Shown: positions 38,291 through 47,319 of the stretch, piece by piece
Numbering within the stretch: position 1 is the first letter of the stretch
Layout of the letters: each line of letters starts with the position of its first letter
Assembly: GCF_001865575.2 (NCBI RefSeq)
Contig: NZ_CP017563.2
Span: forward strand, 744,001 to 808,000
Length of the DNA stretch: 64,000 nt
Reading direction: 5' to 3'
From: Paraburkholderia sprentiae WSM5005
Lineage (GTDB): Bacteria; Pseudomonadota; Gammaproteobacteria; Burkholderiales; Burkholderiaceae
Notes under the pieces: model-generated
Seen by the model: only the letters and a program-made list of their open reading frames with translations
Told to the model about the DNA's origin: nothing
Database searches by the model: none
Position numbers and translations under genes: made by a program

Positions 38291-39697
38291 TCATTGACTG
38301 CTGACGTCGCGCGCGCCGCCCGTGACCATCGATCCTGACGTCCGGAGACCCAGCACGATGCCGAGGAGGCTTAGAACCGTCACCAAAGCGGCCACAGTCG
38401 CAGCGAGATGGAGTCCTTCGGCAAGGTTGCCGGACTCCGGTCGCACAAGCGCACCGAACAATCCCACGCCGAGCACGCCACCAATCTGACGTGCGGTATT
38501 CAGCACGCCCGACGCAATGCCCATGCGCGACGGATCCACGTGCGCCAACACCGCCGTGTTGATCGATGGCACCGCAAGCGCCGCGCCGACACCGACCATT
38601 AGCAATGGCAACCCCACTGCTAGCGCGCTGCTATCCACACGCACGAACGCGAGCGAAACATAGCCGAGCGCTGCCAGTGCCTGGCCGACAAGCATCGGCA
38701 GGCGATAACCGAAACGCGCCGTGAGCGAGCCCGACGCGAGATTCGCGACTGTCACCACTGCCGTCATAGGCAGGAACGCGAGGCCGGTTTCGAGCGGGGT
38801 GTCGTGACGCGCGTTCTGGAAAAACAGACTCATCGCGAACATCAGTCCGTAGTAGCCGAAATTCAGCGACAGCCCCGTCAACGCGCTGACACTCACCGCG
38901 GCGTTGCGCAATAGCGCGAGCGGCAACAGCGGCTGCGCATGCCTTGCCTCGACCACGACAAACAGCCCGCCCGCCACGGCGGCGGCGGCGAGCCCCGCCA
39001 ATATGGTCATGGTCCACCCCAGCCTGCCGCTTTCGACCACCGCATACGTCAGCCCGACCAACGCAATCACGGCAAGCGTCTGGCCGGCCAGATCCATGCG
39101 ACGCGCCGCGTGAGCCTCCGTGTCAGGCGCATGAGCGACTGTCAGCCAGATGCCTGCGACGCCGATCGGCACGTTGATCAGAAAAATTGCGGGCCAGCCG
39201 AAGCGGTCGACGAGTAGTCCGCCGACCAACGGACCCGCCCCCAGCGCCAGCGCTGCCGTGCCCGCCCAGACGCTGACGGCCTTCGCCCGCGCATGCGGTT
39301 CCGGAAACGCCGCACCGAGCAGCGCCAGCGACGACGGCACGCACAGCGCCGCGCCGATGCCTTGCAACACGCGCGCCGCGATAAGCATCGCCGCGCCACT
39401 CGACAGCGCGCAGCCCACCGATGCGCAGGTGAACACCGCGAACCCGGCAAGAAAGATGCGGCGTGCGCCAAACCGGTCGGCCAATGCGCCGCCGAACAGC
39501 AGCAGACTGGCAAACGCCAGCGTGTAGGCGTTGACGACCCATTCCAGCGCCGTCGAATCGAGGGTGAGGCTATCGCGCATTCGTGCCAGCGCGACGTTCA
39601 CAACCGTCACGTCGAGACAGATGATGACGAAGCCGAGGCTCGTCGCGAGCAGGGCAAGCCGCGATGATCGGGCCGGTGAACTGAGTTGTTTGCGCAT
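38291..39697 (-). CDS. MFS transporter, DHA2 family (14-helix drug/proton antiporter)
   Basis: 468 residues from ATG 39697 (MRKQLSSPARSSRLALLATSLG); the in-frame extension upstream is dispensable and overlaps the divergent promoter. Motif D1 (LDVTVVNVAL), motif A (GGALADRFGARRIFL) and motif C-like AALALGAGPLVGGLLVDRFG are present. Length and helix count fit QacA/EmrB-type exporters. It is divergent from a LysR gene that probably controls it, and convergent with the MDR oxidoreductase with an 7-base gap. Confidence 0.91.
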   Translation of the reverse strand: MRKQLSSPARSSRLALLATSLGFVIICLDVTVVNVALARMRDSLTLDSTALEWVVNAYTLAFASLLLFGGALADRFGARRIFLAGFAVFTCASVGCALSSGAAMLIAARVLQGIGAALCVPSSLALLGAAFPEPHARAKAVSVWAGTAALALGAGPLVGGLLVDRFGWPAIFLINVPIGVAGIWLTVAHAPDTEAHAARRMDLAGQTLAVIALVGLTYAVVESGRLGWTMTILAGLAAAAVAGGLFVVVEARHAQPLLPLALLRNAAVSVSALTGLSLNFGYYGLMFAMSLFFQNARHDTPLETGLAFLPMTAVVTVANLASGSLTARFGYRLPMLVGQALAALGYVSLAFVRVDSSALAVGLPLLMVGVGAALAVPSINTAVLAHVDPSRMGIASGVLNTARQIGGVLGVGLFGALVRPESGNLAEGLHLAATVAALVTVLSLLGIVLGLRTSGSMVTGGARDVSSQ

Positions 39698-39800
39698 GAT
39701 GTCCGTGCATGAAGTCGGGGTCGTCTGCGCACACCCTATTCCCACAGTGAAAATTGATAAATGGACGCCAGATTGCAACAGAACCAATTATTATTGCGGA

Positions 39801-40727
39801 ATGGATCTTCTCAAAGCGATGACCGTGTTCGTGCGCGTAGTCGAAAGCGGCAGCCTGACGGCGGCGGCGGTGGCATGCGACCTGTCGCCGACGATGGTCG
39901 GCAATCACCTTCAGGCGCTGGAAACGCGGCTTGGCGCGCGACTGATCCATCGCACGACGCGCAAGCAGCAGATCAGCGCGTTTGGTCAGGCCTACTATGA
40001 AAGATGCGTCGAGATCCTTGGCCTGGTCGACGATTCCGAACGGCTCGCGCTCGACCATCTCGCAACGCCACGCGGACGCCTGCGTGTGACCGCGCCCGTC
40101 GTGTTCAGCAACGAATGCCTGATGCCCGTGATCGCGGATTACTGCGAGCGCTATCCCGAAGTGAAGCTTGATATTGTCGCCTCGGATGCGCTGTCAGACC
40201 TGCTCGACGACGGCTTCGAGGCGGCCGTACGCATCGGCGCGCTGGGCAATCCGGATCTCGTCGCGCGGCCTCTGAAGCCGTACCGTCTCGTGTTGTGCGC
40301 GTCGCGCGCGTATCTGGCAACGCACGGCGCGCCGTCATCGCCCGAGGCGCTGCTCTCCCACCAGTGCCTGACGTACGCGTATCCGCCGCGCTCGGAATGG
40401 CACGCGGCGCAGCCGGAATGGATCCTGCACGGTCCGCACGGACGCGTGAGCGTGCCCGTCGATGGCCGGCTGAGGATCGACAATTCGGAAGCGCTGCGAC
40501 GGGCGGTGTTGCGCGGCCTGGGCATTGCAATGCTGCCCGAGATGCTGGTCGCCGCGGATCTGCGATCCAGGCGCTTGGCCCACGTGCTGCCGAAGTTCAC
40601 CGCGCCTGAGCGGCCACTGAATCTGCTGTATCTGCGTGAGCGCCAGACGTCGCCGAAGCTTCGAAGCTTTATTGAATTTATGGTCGAGCGCTTCGGCGCG
40701 GACGCGGCAACGCGCAAAGGCGATTAA
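39801..40727 (+). CDS. LysR-family transcriptional regulator (CrgA/AaeR-like)
   Basis: 308 residues from ATG 39801 (MDLLKAMTVFVRVVESGSLTAAAVACDLSPTMVGNHLQALE), the standard start of this large LysR subgroup. A longer in-frame reading upstream overlaps the MFS gene and is rejected. It diverges from the DHA2 exporter with a 103-base gap that contains AT-rich sequence near 39780-39797. Likely regulator of that exporter. Confidence 0.92.
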   Translation: MDLLKAMTVFVRVVESGSLTAAAVACDLSPTMVGNHLQALETRLGARLIHRTTRKQQISAFGQAYYERCVEILGLVDDSERLALDHLATPRGRLRVTAPVVFSNECLMPVIADYCERYPEVKLDIVASDALSDLLDDGFEAAVRIGALGNPDLVARPLKPYRLVLCASRAYLATHGAPSSPEALLSHQCLTYAYPPRSEWHAAQPEWILHGPHGRVSVPVDGRLRIDNSEALRRAVLRGLGIAMLPEMLVAADLRSRRLAHVLPKFTAPERPLNLLYLRERQTSPKLRSFIEFMVERFGADAATRKGD

Positions 40728-40787
40728 CGCGAAAGTACACGAGCCCGAGCGGTCAGCCGATGTGTCGCTACGGGTGCACTAAGGCGT

Positions 40788-41822
40788 TCACTCAAACACC
40801 TGCTTTCCCGAAGCGTCCTTGATCTTCGTCTTCCACTGCGCGCGGATTTCCGACACGACCGACTCTGGCAGCGAGATATAGTCGAGATCGCTGGCGGCCT
40901 GCCCGCCGTTCCTGAATGCCCAGTCGAAGAACTTCAGCGTTGCCGCGCCTTGCGCCGGCTTGTCTTGCGTCGAATGCAGCAGCACGAAGGTCGCGCCGAC
41001 GACCGGCCATGCATCCTTGCCCGGCTCGTTGGTCAGAATCTGGTAGAACGACGTCTTCCAGTCCGCGCCGGCCGCGGCTGCCTTGAAGGTTTCGGTCTTC
41101 GGCGCCACCACGGCACCGGCCGAGTTCTTCAGGCTGGTGTAGACCATGTTGTTTTGCTTCGCATACGCCCACTCGACGTAACCGATCGCACCCGGCAGGC
41201 GTTGCACGAAGGCGGCCACGCCGTCATTGCCCTTGCCACCCGTACCGGTCGGCCAGTTCACGGTGGTGCCTTCGCCGACCTTCGACTTCCACTGCGGGTT
41301 CACCTTCGACAGAAAGTTCGTCCAGATGAAGCTCGTGCCCGAACCGTCGGCGCGGCGCACCACGGCGATGTCCGTATCCGGCAACTTGATGTTCGGATTC
41401 AGCGCGGCGATCGCCGGATCGTTCCACTTCTTGATCTTGCTCAGATAGATGTCGCCGAGCACGGCACCCGACAGAACGAGTTGACCCGGCTTCACGCCTG
41501 GCAGGTTCACGACCGGCGCGACGCCGCCGACCACCGTCGGGAATTGGAACAGGCCGGTCTTCGCCAGTTCATCGTCCTTCATCGGTGCGTCGGAGCCAGC
41601 GAAGTCGACGGTCTTCGCGATGATCTGCTTGACGCCGCCCGCTGAACCGATGCCTTGGTAGTTGACTTTGCCGCCGCCCGCCTTGTGGTAGGCGTCAGCC
41701 CATTTGTTATAAATCGGGGCTGCGAAAGTGCTGCCCGCGCCGATGATGTCGACGGTTTGCGCGTGCGCGGCCGCGCAGGGCAGAGCAACGGCAAGAATGG
41801 CAATGCCTCGTTTGAACAGCAT
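40788..41822 (-). CDS. pstS: Phosphate-binding periplasmic protein PstS
   Basis: 344 residues with a signal peptide ([21 protein letters not shown]). Phosphate-site motifs are present: [20 protein letters not shown] at the mature N-terminus, [11 protein letters not shown], the DFAGSDAP segment and [15 protein letters not shown]. No pstC, pstA, pstB or phoU is nearby, so it must pair with a transporter encoded elsewhere or be a second copy. It is preceded by a GGAGG-like site and convergent with a LysR gene. Confidence 0.94.
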   Translation of the reverse strand: MLFKRGIAILAVALPCAAAHAQTVDIIGAGSTFAAPIYNKWADAYHKAGGGKVNYQGIGSAGGVKQIIAKTVDFAGSDAPMKDDELAKTGLFQFPTVVGGVAPVVNLPGVKPGQLVLSGAVLGDIYLSKIKKWNDPAIAALNPNIKLPDTDIAVVRRADGSGTSFIWTNFLSKVNPQWKSKVGEGTTVNWPTGTGGKGNDGVAAFVQRLPGAIGYVEWAYAKQNNMVYTSLKNSAGAVVAPKTETFKAAAAGADWKTSFYQILTNEPGKDAWPVVGATFVLLHSTQDKPAQGAATLKFFDWAFRNGGQAASDLDYISLPESVVSEIRAQWKTKIKDASGKQVFE

Positions 41823-42170
41823 CGTTTGCCTCCACGAGATTGACTGACAGAATCAATTGTTGCCGCAAGCTACGCTCCAGCCCGCGATCCGTCTTGTGCG
41901 CATCGCGCGGCCCGGGTGTTCATCGCCGCGTCGATCCTTCCCATCGCTCGGACGTCTAAACTTAGGCGGTTCGAATGACATTTCGTTGACAGCTGCGGCG
42001 CGATGCCTGTCTTCGTCTATGGCCCGTACGTTCATATCGTTAGCTCAATATAATATTTCGTCGTTGCATAGCCCGGTGTTAGCCTGAATTCGTCGCGCAG
42101 GCGTGCACCGCGTCACGCCTGCTCCCGCTTCCATTTCTCCATCGAAACGAATATCCGGAAAGGAGCTACC
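41823..42170. other. Divergent intergenic region between pstS and the sulfur operon
   Basis: About 350 bases without a gene. A TATAAT hexamer occurs at 42049-42054 in an AT-rich patch, 117 bases before the start of the monooxygenase gene, but no good -35 hexamer precedes it at 16-18 bases. No clear Pho box or CysB site was identified by eye. Confidence 0.4.
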
Positions 42171-43247
42171 GTGAGCGTCGAATTCATCGGCATGATCCAG
42201 CAACGCAAGATCTCGGAGACGCATGCTCCGCGAGGCCCCGCGATCGATACCGACTACGTGCGCGCCTTTGCGCAAGCGCACGAAAACGCGGGCTTCGACC
42301 GCATCCTCGTGCCCCACAGTTCGACGAGCCCCGACGCGACCATCACGATCGCCTACGCCGCGAGCGTGACATCGCGCGTGCATTTCATGCTCGCGCATCG
42401 GCCGGGCTTCGTCGCGCCGACTTTGGCGGCGCGGCAGATCGCGACGCTCGACCATTTTTCCGGCGGCCGTCTCGCGGTGCACTTCATCTCGGGCGGCAGC
42501 GACGAAGACCAGCGGCGCGACGGCGACTTTCTGAGCCATGACGAGCGCTACGCGCGCACCGACGAATACCTGCAGATCCTGCGGCGCGTCTGGACCGAAG
42601 CGCGTCCGTTCGATCACGAGGGCCGCTTTTACCGCTTCGAAAAAGCCTTCTCCGACGTCAAGCCGAAACAGACGCCACATGTGCCGATCTATTTCGGTGG
42701 CGCGTCCGAACCGGCGCTTGCAGTCGCCGGCAAACACGCGGACGTCTACGCGCTGTGGGGCGAATCGAAACAGCAGGTCCACGAGCAGATCACGCGCGTT
42801 CGAACCGAAGCGGCGAAACATGGCCGCAGCGTGCGCTTCTCCGTGTCGTTCCGGCCGATCCTCGCATCGACGGAAAAAGCCGCGTGGGAACGCGCCGAAC
42901 GGATTCTCGACGAGACGCGCCGGCTGCGCGTCGAGCAGGGCTTCGCGCGTGGCGGCCCGCAACAAAGCGAAGGCGCGCGGCGTCTGCTAGCGGCCGCGGG
43001 CGACGGCGTGCGTGCGGACGAGCGTTTGTGGACCGCGATCGCCAAGGAAATCGGCGGCCGTTCGAATTCGACCGCGCTCGTCGGCACACCGGCACAGGTT
43101 GCGCAAACGCTCGCCGACTATCACGCGCTCGGCGTCACGACGTTCCTGATCCGCGGCTTCGATCCGCTCGAAGACGCGATCGACTACGGCCGCGAACTGA
43201 TCCCCGCAACGCGCGAACTGACGTCGCGGGCACGCCGCGCCGCGTAA
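42171..43247 (+). CDS. LLM-class FMNH2-dependent monooxygenase, alkanesulfonate monooxygenase (SsuD)-like
   Basis: 358 residues from a GTG start, with AAGGAG 5 bases upstream. Luciferase-like fold with family segments HFMLAHRPGFVAPTLAARQIATLDHFSGGRLAVHFISGG and DEYLQILRRVWTEARPFDHEG. SsuD-type enzymes oxidise a C-S bond of an alkanesulfonate with FMNH2 and O2, releasing sulfite. It heads a rightward six-gene sulfur operon. The divergent flavin reductase at 52.2 kb could supply FMNH2. Confidence 0.9.
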   Translation: MSVEFIGMIQQRKISETHAPRGPAIDTDYVRAFAQAHENAGFDRILVPHSSTSPDATITIAYAASVTSRVHFMLAHRPGFVAPTLAARQIATLDHFSGGRLAVHFISGGSDEDQRRDGDFLSHDERYARTDEYLQILRRVWTEARPFDHEGRFYRFEKAFSDVKPKQTPHVPIYFGGASEPALAVAGKHADVYALWGESKQQVHEQITRVRTEAAKHGRSVRFSVSFRPILASTEKAAWERAERILDETRRLRVEQGFARGGPQQSEGARRLLAAAGDGVRADERLWTAIAKEIGGRSNSTALVGTPAQVAQTLADYHALGVTTFLIRGFDPLEDAIDYGRELIPATRELTSRARRAA

Positions 43248-43265
43248 CAGGAGCGCGACGACATC

Positions 43266-44081
43266 ATGAGCACCGTACTCGCCGATACGCACTCGCCTGG
43301 GTCGCGCCCCACGCCGCTGCGCAAATTCTGGTTCGACGACGACGCCGAGCCGCCCCGCTCGCTCGCGCAAGAGCGTTTGCACCGGCAACAGCGCCTCGCC
43401 GGCGCGTTCCGTCTGTTCGCGCATTACGGCTTCGCGCAGGGTCTGGCGGGCCATATCACCGCACGCGATCCCGAATGGCGCGATCATTTCTGGGTCAATC
43501 CACTCGGCCGTCATTTCGGCCGCATCCGCGTGTCGGATCTGTTGCTGGTCAACCGTCATGGCGAGATCGTGATAGGCGACGGCCCCGTGAATCAGGCCGC
43601 GTTCGCGATTCATGCGGCCATTCACGAGGCGCGGCCCGACGTGGTGGCTGCCGCGCACACGCATTCACTGTACGGCAAGGCATGGTCGACGCTGGGGCGC
43701 AAGCTCGATCCATTGACGCAGGACGCCTGCGCGTTCTACGAAGACCATGCGCTGTTCGACGACTTTCGCGGTGTCGTGCTCGATACCACCGAAGGCGCGC
43801 GCATTGCGGACGCGCTCGGCTCGTACAAGGCCGTGATTCTGAAGAACCACGGCATCCTGACGGCCGGTCCGTGCGTGGAAGCGGCCGCGTGGTGGTACAT
43901 CGCGTTCGACAACGCATGCCATGCGCAGCTGCTCGCGCAGGCGGCCGGCACGCCGCAGCCGATCCCGCACGACACGGCGGCGCTCACGCATCAGCAGATC
44001 GGCCGCGCGAACGGTGCGCGACACGCATTCGACAGCCTGTATGAGGGGCTCCTCGAAGCTGAACCGGCGCTGCTCGACTGA
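43266..44081 (+). CDS. Class II aldolase/adducin family protein
   Basis: 271 residues. The fold signature is clear: an N-terminal LAGAFRLFAHYGFAQGLAGHITARDP, zinc ligands in AAAHTHSLYGKAWS and a second His in VILKNHGILTAGP. The family contains sugar-phosphate aldolases, epimerases and decarboxylases; this subgroup has a long N-terminus and a Trp-Trp after the zinc site. The substrate in this sulfur operon is unknown, though cleavage of a carbon skeleton left after C-S oxidation is conceivable. Its stop overlaps the next start. Confidence 0.88.
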   Translation: MSTVLADTHSPGSRPTPLRKFWFDDDAEPPRSLAQERLHRQQRLAGAFRLFAHYGFAQGLAGHITARDPEWRDHFWVNPLGRHFGRIRVSDLLLVNRHGEIVIGDGPVNQAAFAIHAAIHEARPDVVAAAHTHSLYGKAWSTLGRKLDPLTQDACAFYEDHALFDDFRGVVLDTTEGARIADALGSYKAVILKNHGILTAGPCVEAAAWWYIAFDNACHAQLLAQAAGTPQPIPHDTAALTHQQIGRANGARHAFDSLYEGLLEAEPALLD

Positions 44082-44677
44082 TGAGCCTTCATAAACTGCG
44101 GCGTTTTGTCGGCGACATCGCGACGCTCGTCGATTCTGGCGTCAACGAAGCCCGATTGCTCGAACAAGGCGCACACGCGCTGCGCGAACTGATCCGCGTC
44201 GATGACTGGCTACCGGACGTGTACGTGCAGCCGTCCGTCGAGCGCTATCAGCAATGCCTGTTGTATGCCGACGCGCGCGAGCGCTTCAGCGTCGTCTGCT
44301 TCGTGTGGGGACCGGGCCAGCACACGCCGATTCACGATCACACGGTGTGGGGCTTGATCGGCGTGCTGCGCGGCGCGGAACTCGCCGCGCCGTATGCGCG
44401 CAACGACGACGGCACGCTGCGTCGGACGGGCGCGGAAGTGCGCCTCGAAGCGGGCGACGTCGAAGCGGTGTCACCGGGCATCGGCGACATTCATCGCGTG
44501 CGCAACGCGCATGACGACCGCACGTCGATCAGCATCCACGTGTATGGCGCCAACATCGGCGCGGTGCGCCGCTCGACCTACACGCCCGACGGCCTGGCGA
44601 GGCCCTTCATCTCCGGTTACTCGAACGACACGCTCCCCAACCTGTGGGGCCTCAGCAAGGAACAGCATTACCGATGA
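44081..44677 (+). CDS. Cupin thiol dioxygenase, cysteine/3-mercaptopropionate dioxygenase family
   Basis: 198 residues. The iron ligands are His85 and His87 (HTPIHDHTVWG) and His138 (GDIHRVRN). Gln residues at 57-58 (ERYQQCLL) stand where mammalian cysteine dioxygenase uses the substrate-carboxylate Arg, and there is no Cys for the Cys-Tyr cofactor after the HDH motif; both traits are those of bacterial 3-mercaptopropionate-type dioxygenases. It should convert a thiol to a sulfinate. Its start overlaps the aldolase stop and its stop overlaps the rhodanese start, so the three are translationally coupled. Confidence 0.85.
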   Translation: MSLHKLRRFVGDIATLVDSGVNEARLLEQGAHALRELIRVDDWLPDVYVQPSVERYQQCLLYADARERFSVVCFVWGPGQHTPIHDHTVWGLIGVLRGAELAAPYARNDDGTLRRTGAEVRLEAGDVEAVSPGIGDIHRVRNAHDDRTSISIHVYGANIGAVRRSTYTPDGLARPFISGYSNDTLPNLWGLSKEQHYR

Positions 44678-46281
44678 CGACCTATCCGGTTCGCACTTAC
44701 GAAGACGTGCGCGAAGCGCTGCTCGCGCGCCGCGAAATCGCGCTGCTGGACGTGCGCGAAGAAGACCCGCATGCGCAGGCTCATCCGCTGTTCGCGGCCA
44801 ATTTTCCGCTGTCGAAACTCGAACTCGACGCCTATACGCGTCTGCCGCGCCGCGATGTGCCGATCGTGCTGTTCGACGCCGGGGAAGGACTCGCCGCACG
44901 CGCAGCCGACAAGCTGACCGCGCTCGGCTACACCCAGGTGGCATTGCTCGCGGGCGGCCTCGACGGCTGGATTCGCGCCGGCGGCGAGGTGTTTCGAGAC
45001 GTCAACGTGCCGAGCAAGGCGTTTGGCGAATTCGTCGAAGCGCGGCGGCACACACCGTCGTTGTCGGCCGAGGCCGTCGACGCGTTGCTTGCGAATGGCG
45101 ACGACGTCGTCGTGCTCGACGCACGGCGTTTCGACGAATACCAGACGATGAACATCCCCGGCAGCGTCAGCGTGCCCGGCGCCGAACTCGTGCTGCGCGC
45201 GCGTGCGCTCGCGCCGGACCCGCAGACGCGGGTGATCGTCAATTGCGCGGGGCGCACGCGCAGCATCATCGGCGCGCAGTCGCTCGTCAATGCGGGGCTG
45301 CCGAATCCGGTCGCGGCGCTACGCAACGGCACGATCGGCTGGACGCTCGCGGGTCGGTCGCTCGATCATGGCAGCGACCGGCAATTCGATCCGCAAGCCG
45401 GACTCGATGCGCAGAACCTCGCCGCGTCGCGTGGCGCGGCGCGCGCGCTGGCGCAGCGCGCGGGCGTGAGCCGCACGACACTGGCCGAAGCCGCGCGCTG
45501 GGCCGCCGAAGCGTCGCGCACCGTCTATCGCTTCGACGTGCGCACGCCCGCCGAATATGAACGCGCGCATGCGCCCGGCTTTCAAGGCACACCGGGCGGT
45601 CAGCTGGTGCAGGAAACCGACGTGTTCGCGCCGGTTCGCGGCGCGCGTGTCGTGCTGTTCGACGACGACGGCGTGCGCGCGAACATGACGGCCTCATGGC
45701 TCGCGCAGATGAACGTCGACGTGTATGTCGTCGACGGGGCTGCACCGCAAGAGCTGAGCGCGAGCGGCGCGTGGCGCGGCGCGAAGCACGAGGCGGCGCC
45801 CACGCCAACCGTCTGCGCTGAAGCACTGGCGGCGCTCCTCGCAGACCCATCGAGCGGCACGGTGGTGATCGACGTGACGGCCAGCGCGAATCATGTGAAA
45901 GCCCACATTCCGGGCGCCTGGTGGCTCGTGCGCTCGCGGCTCTCCGACACGGTCGACGATCTGCGCACGCTACCCGATGCGAAACGCTACGTCGTCACGT
46001 GCGCGACCAGCGCGCTCGCGGCTTTCGCCGCGCCGGAGATAGCCGCGCTGACTGGCAAGCCCGTACAGGTGCTCGAAGGCGGCACGTCAGCGTGGATTCG
46101 CGCGGGGCAGCCGACAGAAGCCGGCGACGCTCATCTCGCGTCGCCACGCATCGATCGTTACCGGCGTCCGTACGAAGGCACCGACAACGCGCGCGAAGCG
46201 ATGAACGCCTATCTGGAATGGGAGTACGGTCTCGTCGCGCAACTCGAGCGCGACGGCACGCATGGCTTCTTCGTGATCTGA
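44674..46281 (+). CDS. Four-domain rhodanese sulfurtransferase
   Basis: 535 residues with four rhodanese repeats. Repeats 2 (about 130-225) and 4 (about 385-490) keep a catalytic Cys: Cys191 in CAGRTRS and Cys443 in CATSALA. Repeats 1 (about 8-108) and 3 (about 285-360) have Asp at that place (LFDAGEG, LFDDDG) and are presumably structural. A charged C-terminal tail (EWEYGLVAQLERDG) follows. Overlap with the dioxygenase gene (ATGA) fits a joint pathway handling sulfane sulfur or sulfite. No signal peptide is seen, so it is cytoplasmic. Confidence 0.9.
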   Translation: MTTYPVRTYEDVREALLARREIALLDVREEDPHAQAHPLFAANFPLSKLELDAYTRLPRRDVPIVLFDAGEGLAARAADKLTALGYTQVALLAGGLDGWIRAGGEVFRDVNVPSKAFGEFVEARRHTPSLSAEAVDALLANGDDVVVLDARRFDEYQTMNIPGSVSVPGAELVLRARALAPDPQTRVIVNCAGRTRSIIGAQSLVNAGLPNPVAALRNGTIGWTLAGRSLDHGSDRQFDPQAGLDAQNLAASRGAARALAQRAGVSRTTLAEAARWAAEASRTVYRFDVRTPAEYERAHAPGFQGTPGGQLVQETDVFAPVRGARVVLFDDDGVRANMTASWLAQMNVDVYVVDGAAPQELSASGAWRGAKHEAAPTPTVCAEALAALLADPSSGTVVIDVTASANHVKAHIPGAWWLVRSRLSDTVDDLRTLPDAKRYVVTCATSALAAFAAPEIAALTGKPVQVLEGGTSAWIRAGQPTEAGDAHLASPRIDRYRRPYEGTDNAREAMNAYLEWEYGLVAQLERDGTHGFFVI

Positions 46282-46362
46282 TCGACGTATGCAACGCAGG
46301 CGTCGTCGTTCTTCTTGACGGCGTACCGTGTGTTTTTCCATTTTTCCCGAGCAACGCTTCCC

Positions 46363-47319
46363 ATGTCCTATCCTGCGAATCGGTTTCCAATGAAGTTTTT
46401 CGGTCTTCTGCTCGGCGCGCTCGGCGCGTTCGCATCCTTGTCGGCTATCGCCGGTTCCACGCTCAAAGTGGGCGACCAGCAGTTGCAGACTCGCGGCATT
46501 CTCGAAGCGTCTGGACAACTGAACAATCTTCCGTACCCGATCGAGTGGTTCAACTTCCCCGCGGCCCAGCCGCTTGGCGAAGCGCTCAATGCGGGCGCGA
46601 TCGACGTCGGCGGTCTCGGCGATGCGCCGCTAATCTTCGCCTACGCCGCGGGCGCGCGGGTGCGCGCGGTGGCGGCGACTCGCTCGATTCCGTGCGATCT
46701 CGCGATCATCGTGCCGGACGGCTCGCCGATCAAAACGGCTACCGATCTCAAGGGCAAGCGCATCGCGACGACCCGCGGCTCGATCGGCCACTACCTGGCG
46801 ATCGCGACGCTGGAGCGCGCCGGCATCAAGCTGTCCGACGTATCCCTGCGTTTCATGCAGCCGGCCGATGCGAAAGCGGCCCTCGCGTCGGGCAACGTCG
46901 ATGCGTGGTCCACGTGGGACCCGTACGTCGCGCTCGCCGAGCAAAAGGATCATGACCGCAGCATCGCCAACGGCATCGATCTTTCGTCCGGACTCAGCTT
47001 TCAGGCGGCGACGGAGACGTCGATCAAGGACAAGCACGCGCAAATCGCCGACTTCCTGAAGCGCGTCGCCGCCGGCCAGCGCTGGGCGCTCACACATCCG
47101 GACGAAGTCGCCGCCATGCAATCGAAGGTGACGGGCTTGCCGCCCGACGTGCTGAAAACGGTCTACCAGCGCGCACAATTGCGACCCGTCGCGATCGACG
47201 ACGGCCTGATCGCCGAGCAGCAAAAGACCGCCGATCTTTATCACCGCGCGGACGTGATCAAGACTCGCCTCGACGTCACGCCAAGCTTCGACCGGCAATT
47301 TCCGCTCGACGCGCCATGA
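46363..47319 (+). CDS. Sulfonate/taurine-type ABC transporter substrate-binding protein
   Basis: About 318 residues, with a signal peptide (MKFFGLLLGALGAFASLSAIAG). ATG 46363 is used; ATG 46390 is an alternative giving a more compact signal. SsuA-family segments are visible: KVGDQQLQTRGILEASGQL, DVGGLGDAPLIFAYAAGA, DLKGKRIATTRGSIGHYLAI and DAWSTWDPYVALAE. It belongs to the rightward sulfur operon, which has no permease of its own; the leftward SsuBC genes at 49.7-51.6 kb are the obvious partners. Its stop overlaps the next start. Confidence 0.88.
   Translation: MSYPANRFPMKFFGLLLGALGAFASLSAIAGSTLKVGDQQLQTRGILEASGQLNNLPYPIEWFNFPAAQPLGEALNAGAIDVGGLGDAPLIFAYAAGARVRAVAATRSIPCDLAIIVPDGSPIKTATDLKGKRIATTRGSIGHYLAIATLERAGIKLSDVSLRFMQPADAKAALASGNVDAWSTWDPYVALAEQKDHDRSIANGIDLSSGLSFQAATETSIKDKHAQIADFLKRVAAGQRWALTHPDEVAAMQSKVTGLPPDVLKTVYQRAQLRPVAIDDGLIAEQQKTADLYHRADVIKTRLDVTPSFDRQFPLDAP

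Noticed and set aside
39531..39800. N-terminal extension of the LysR protein at 39801
   Set aside because: The extra 90 codons overlap the divergent MFS gene and push the helix-turn-helix far from the N-terminus, unlike the family.
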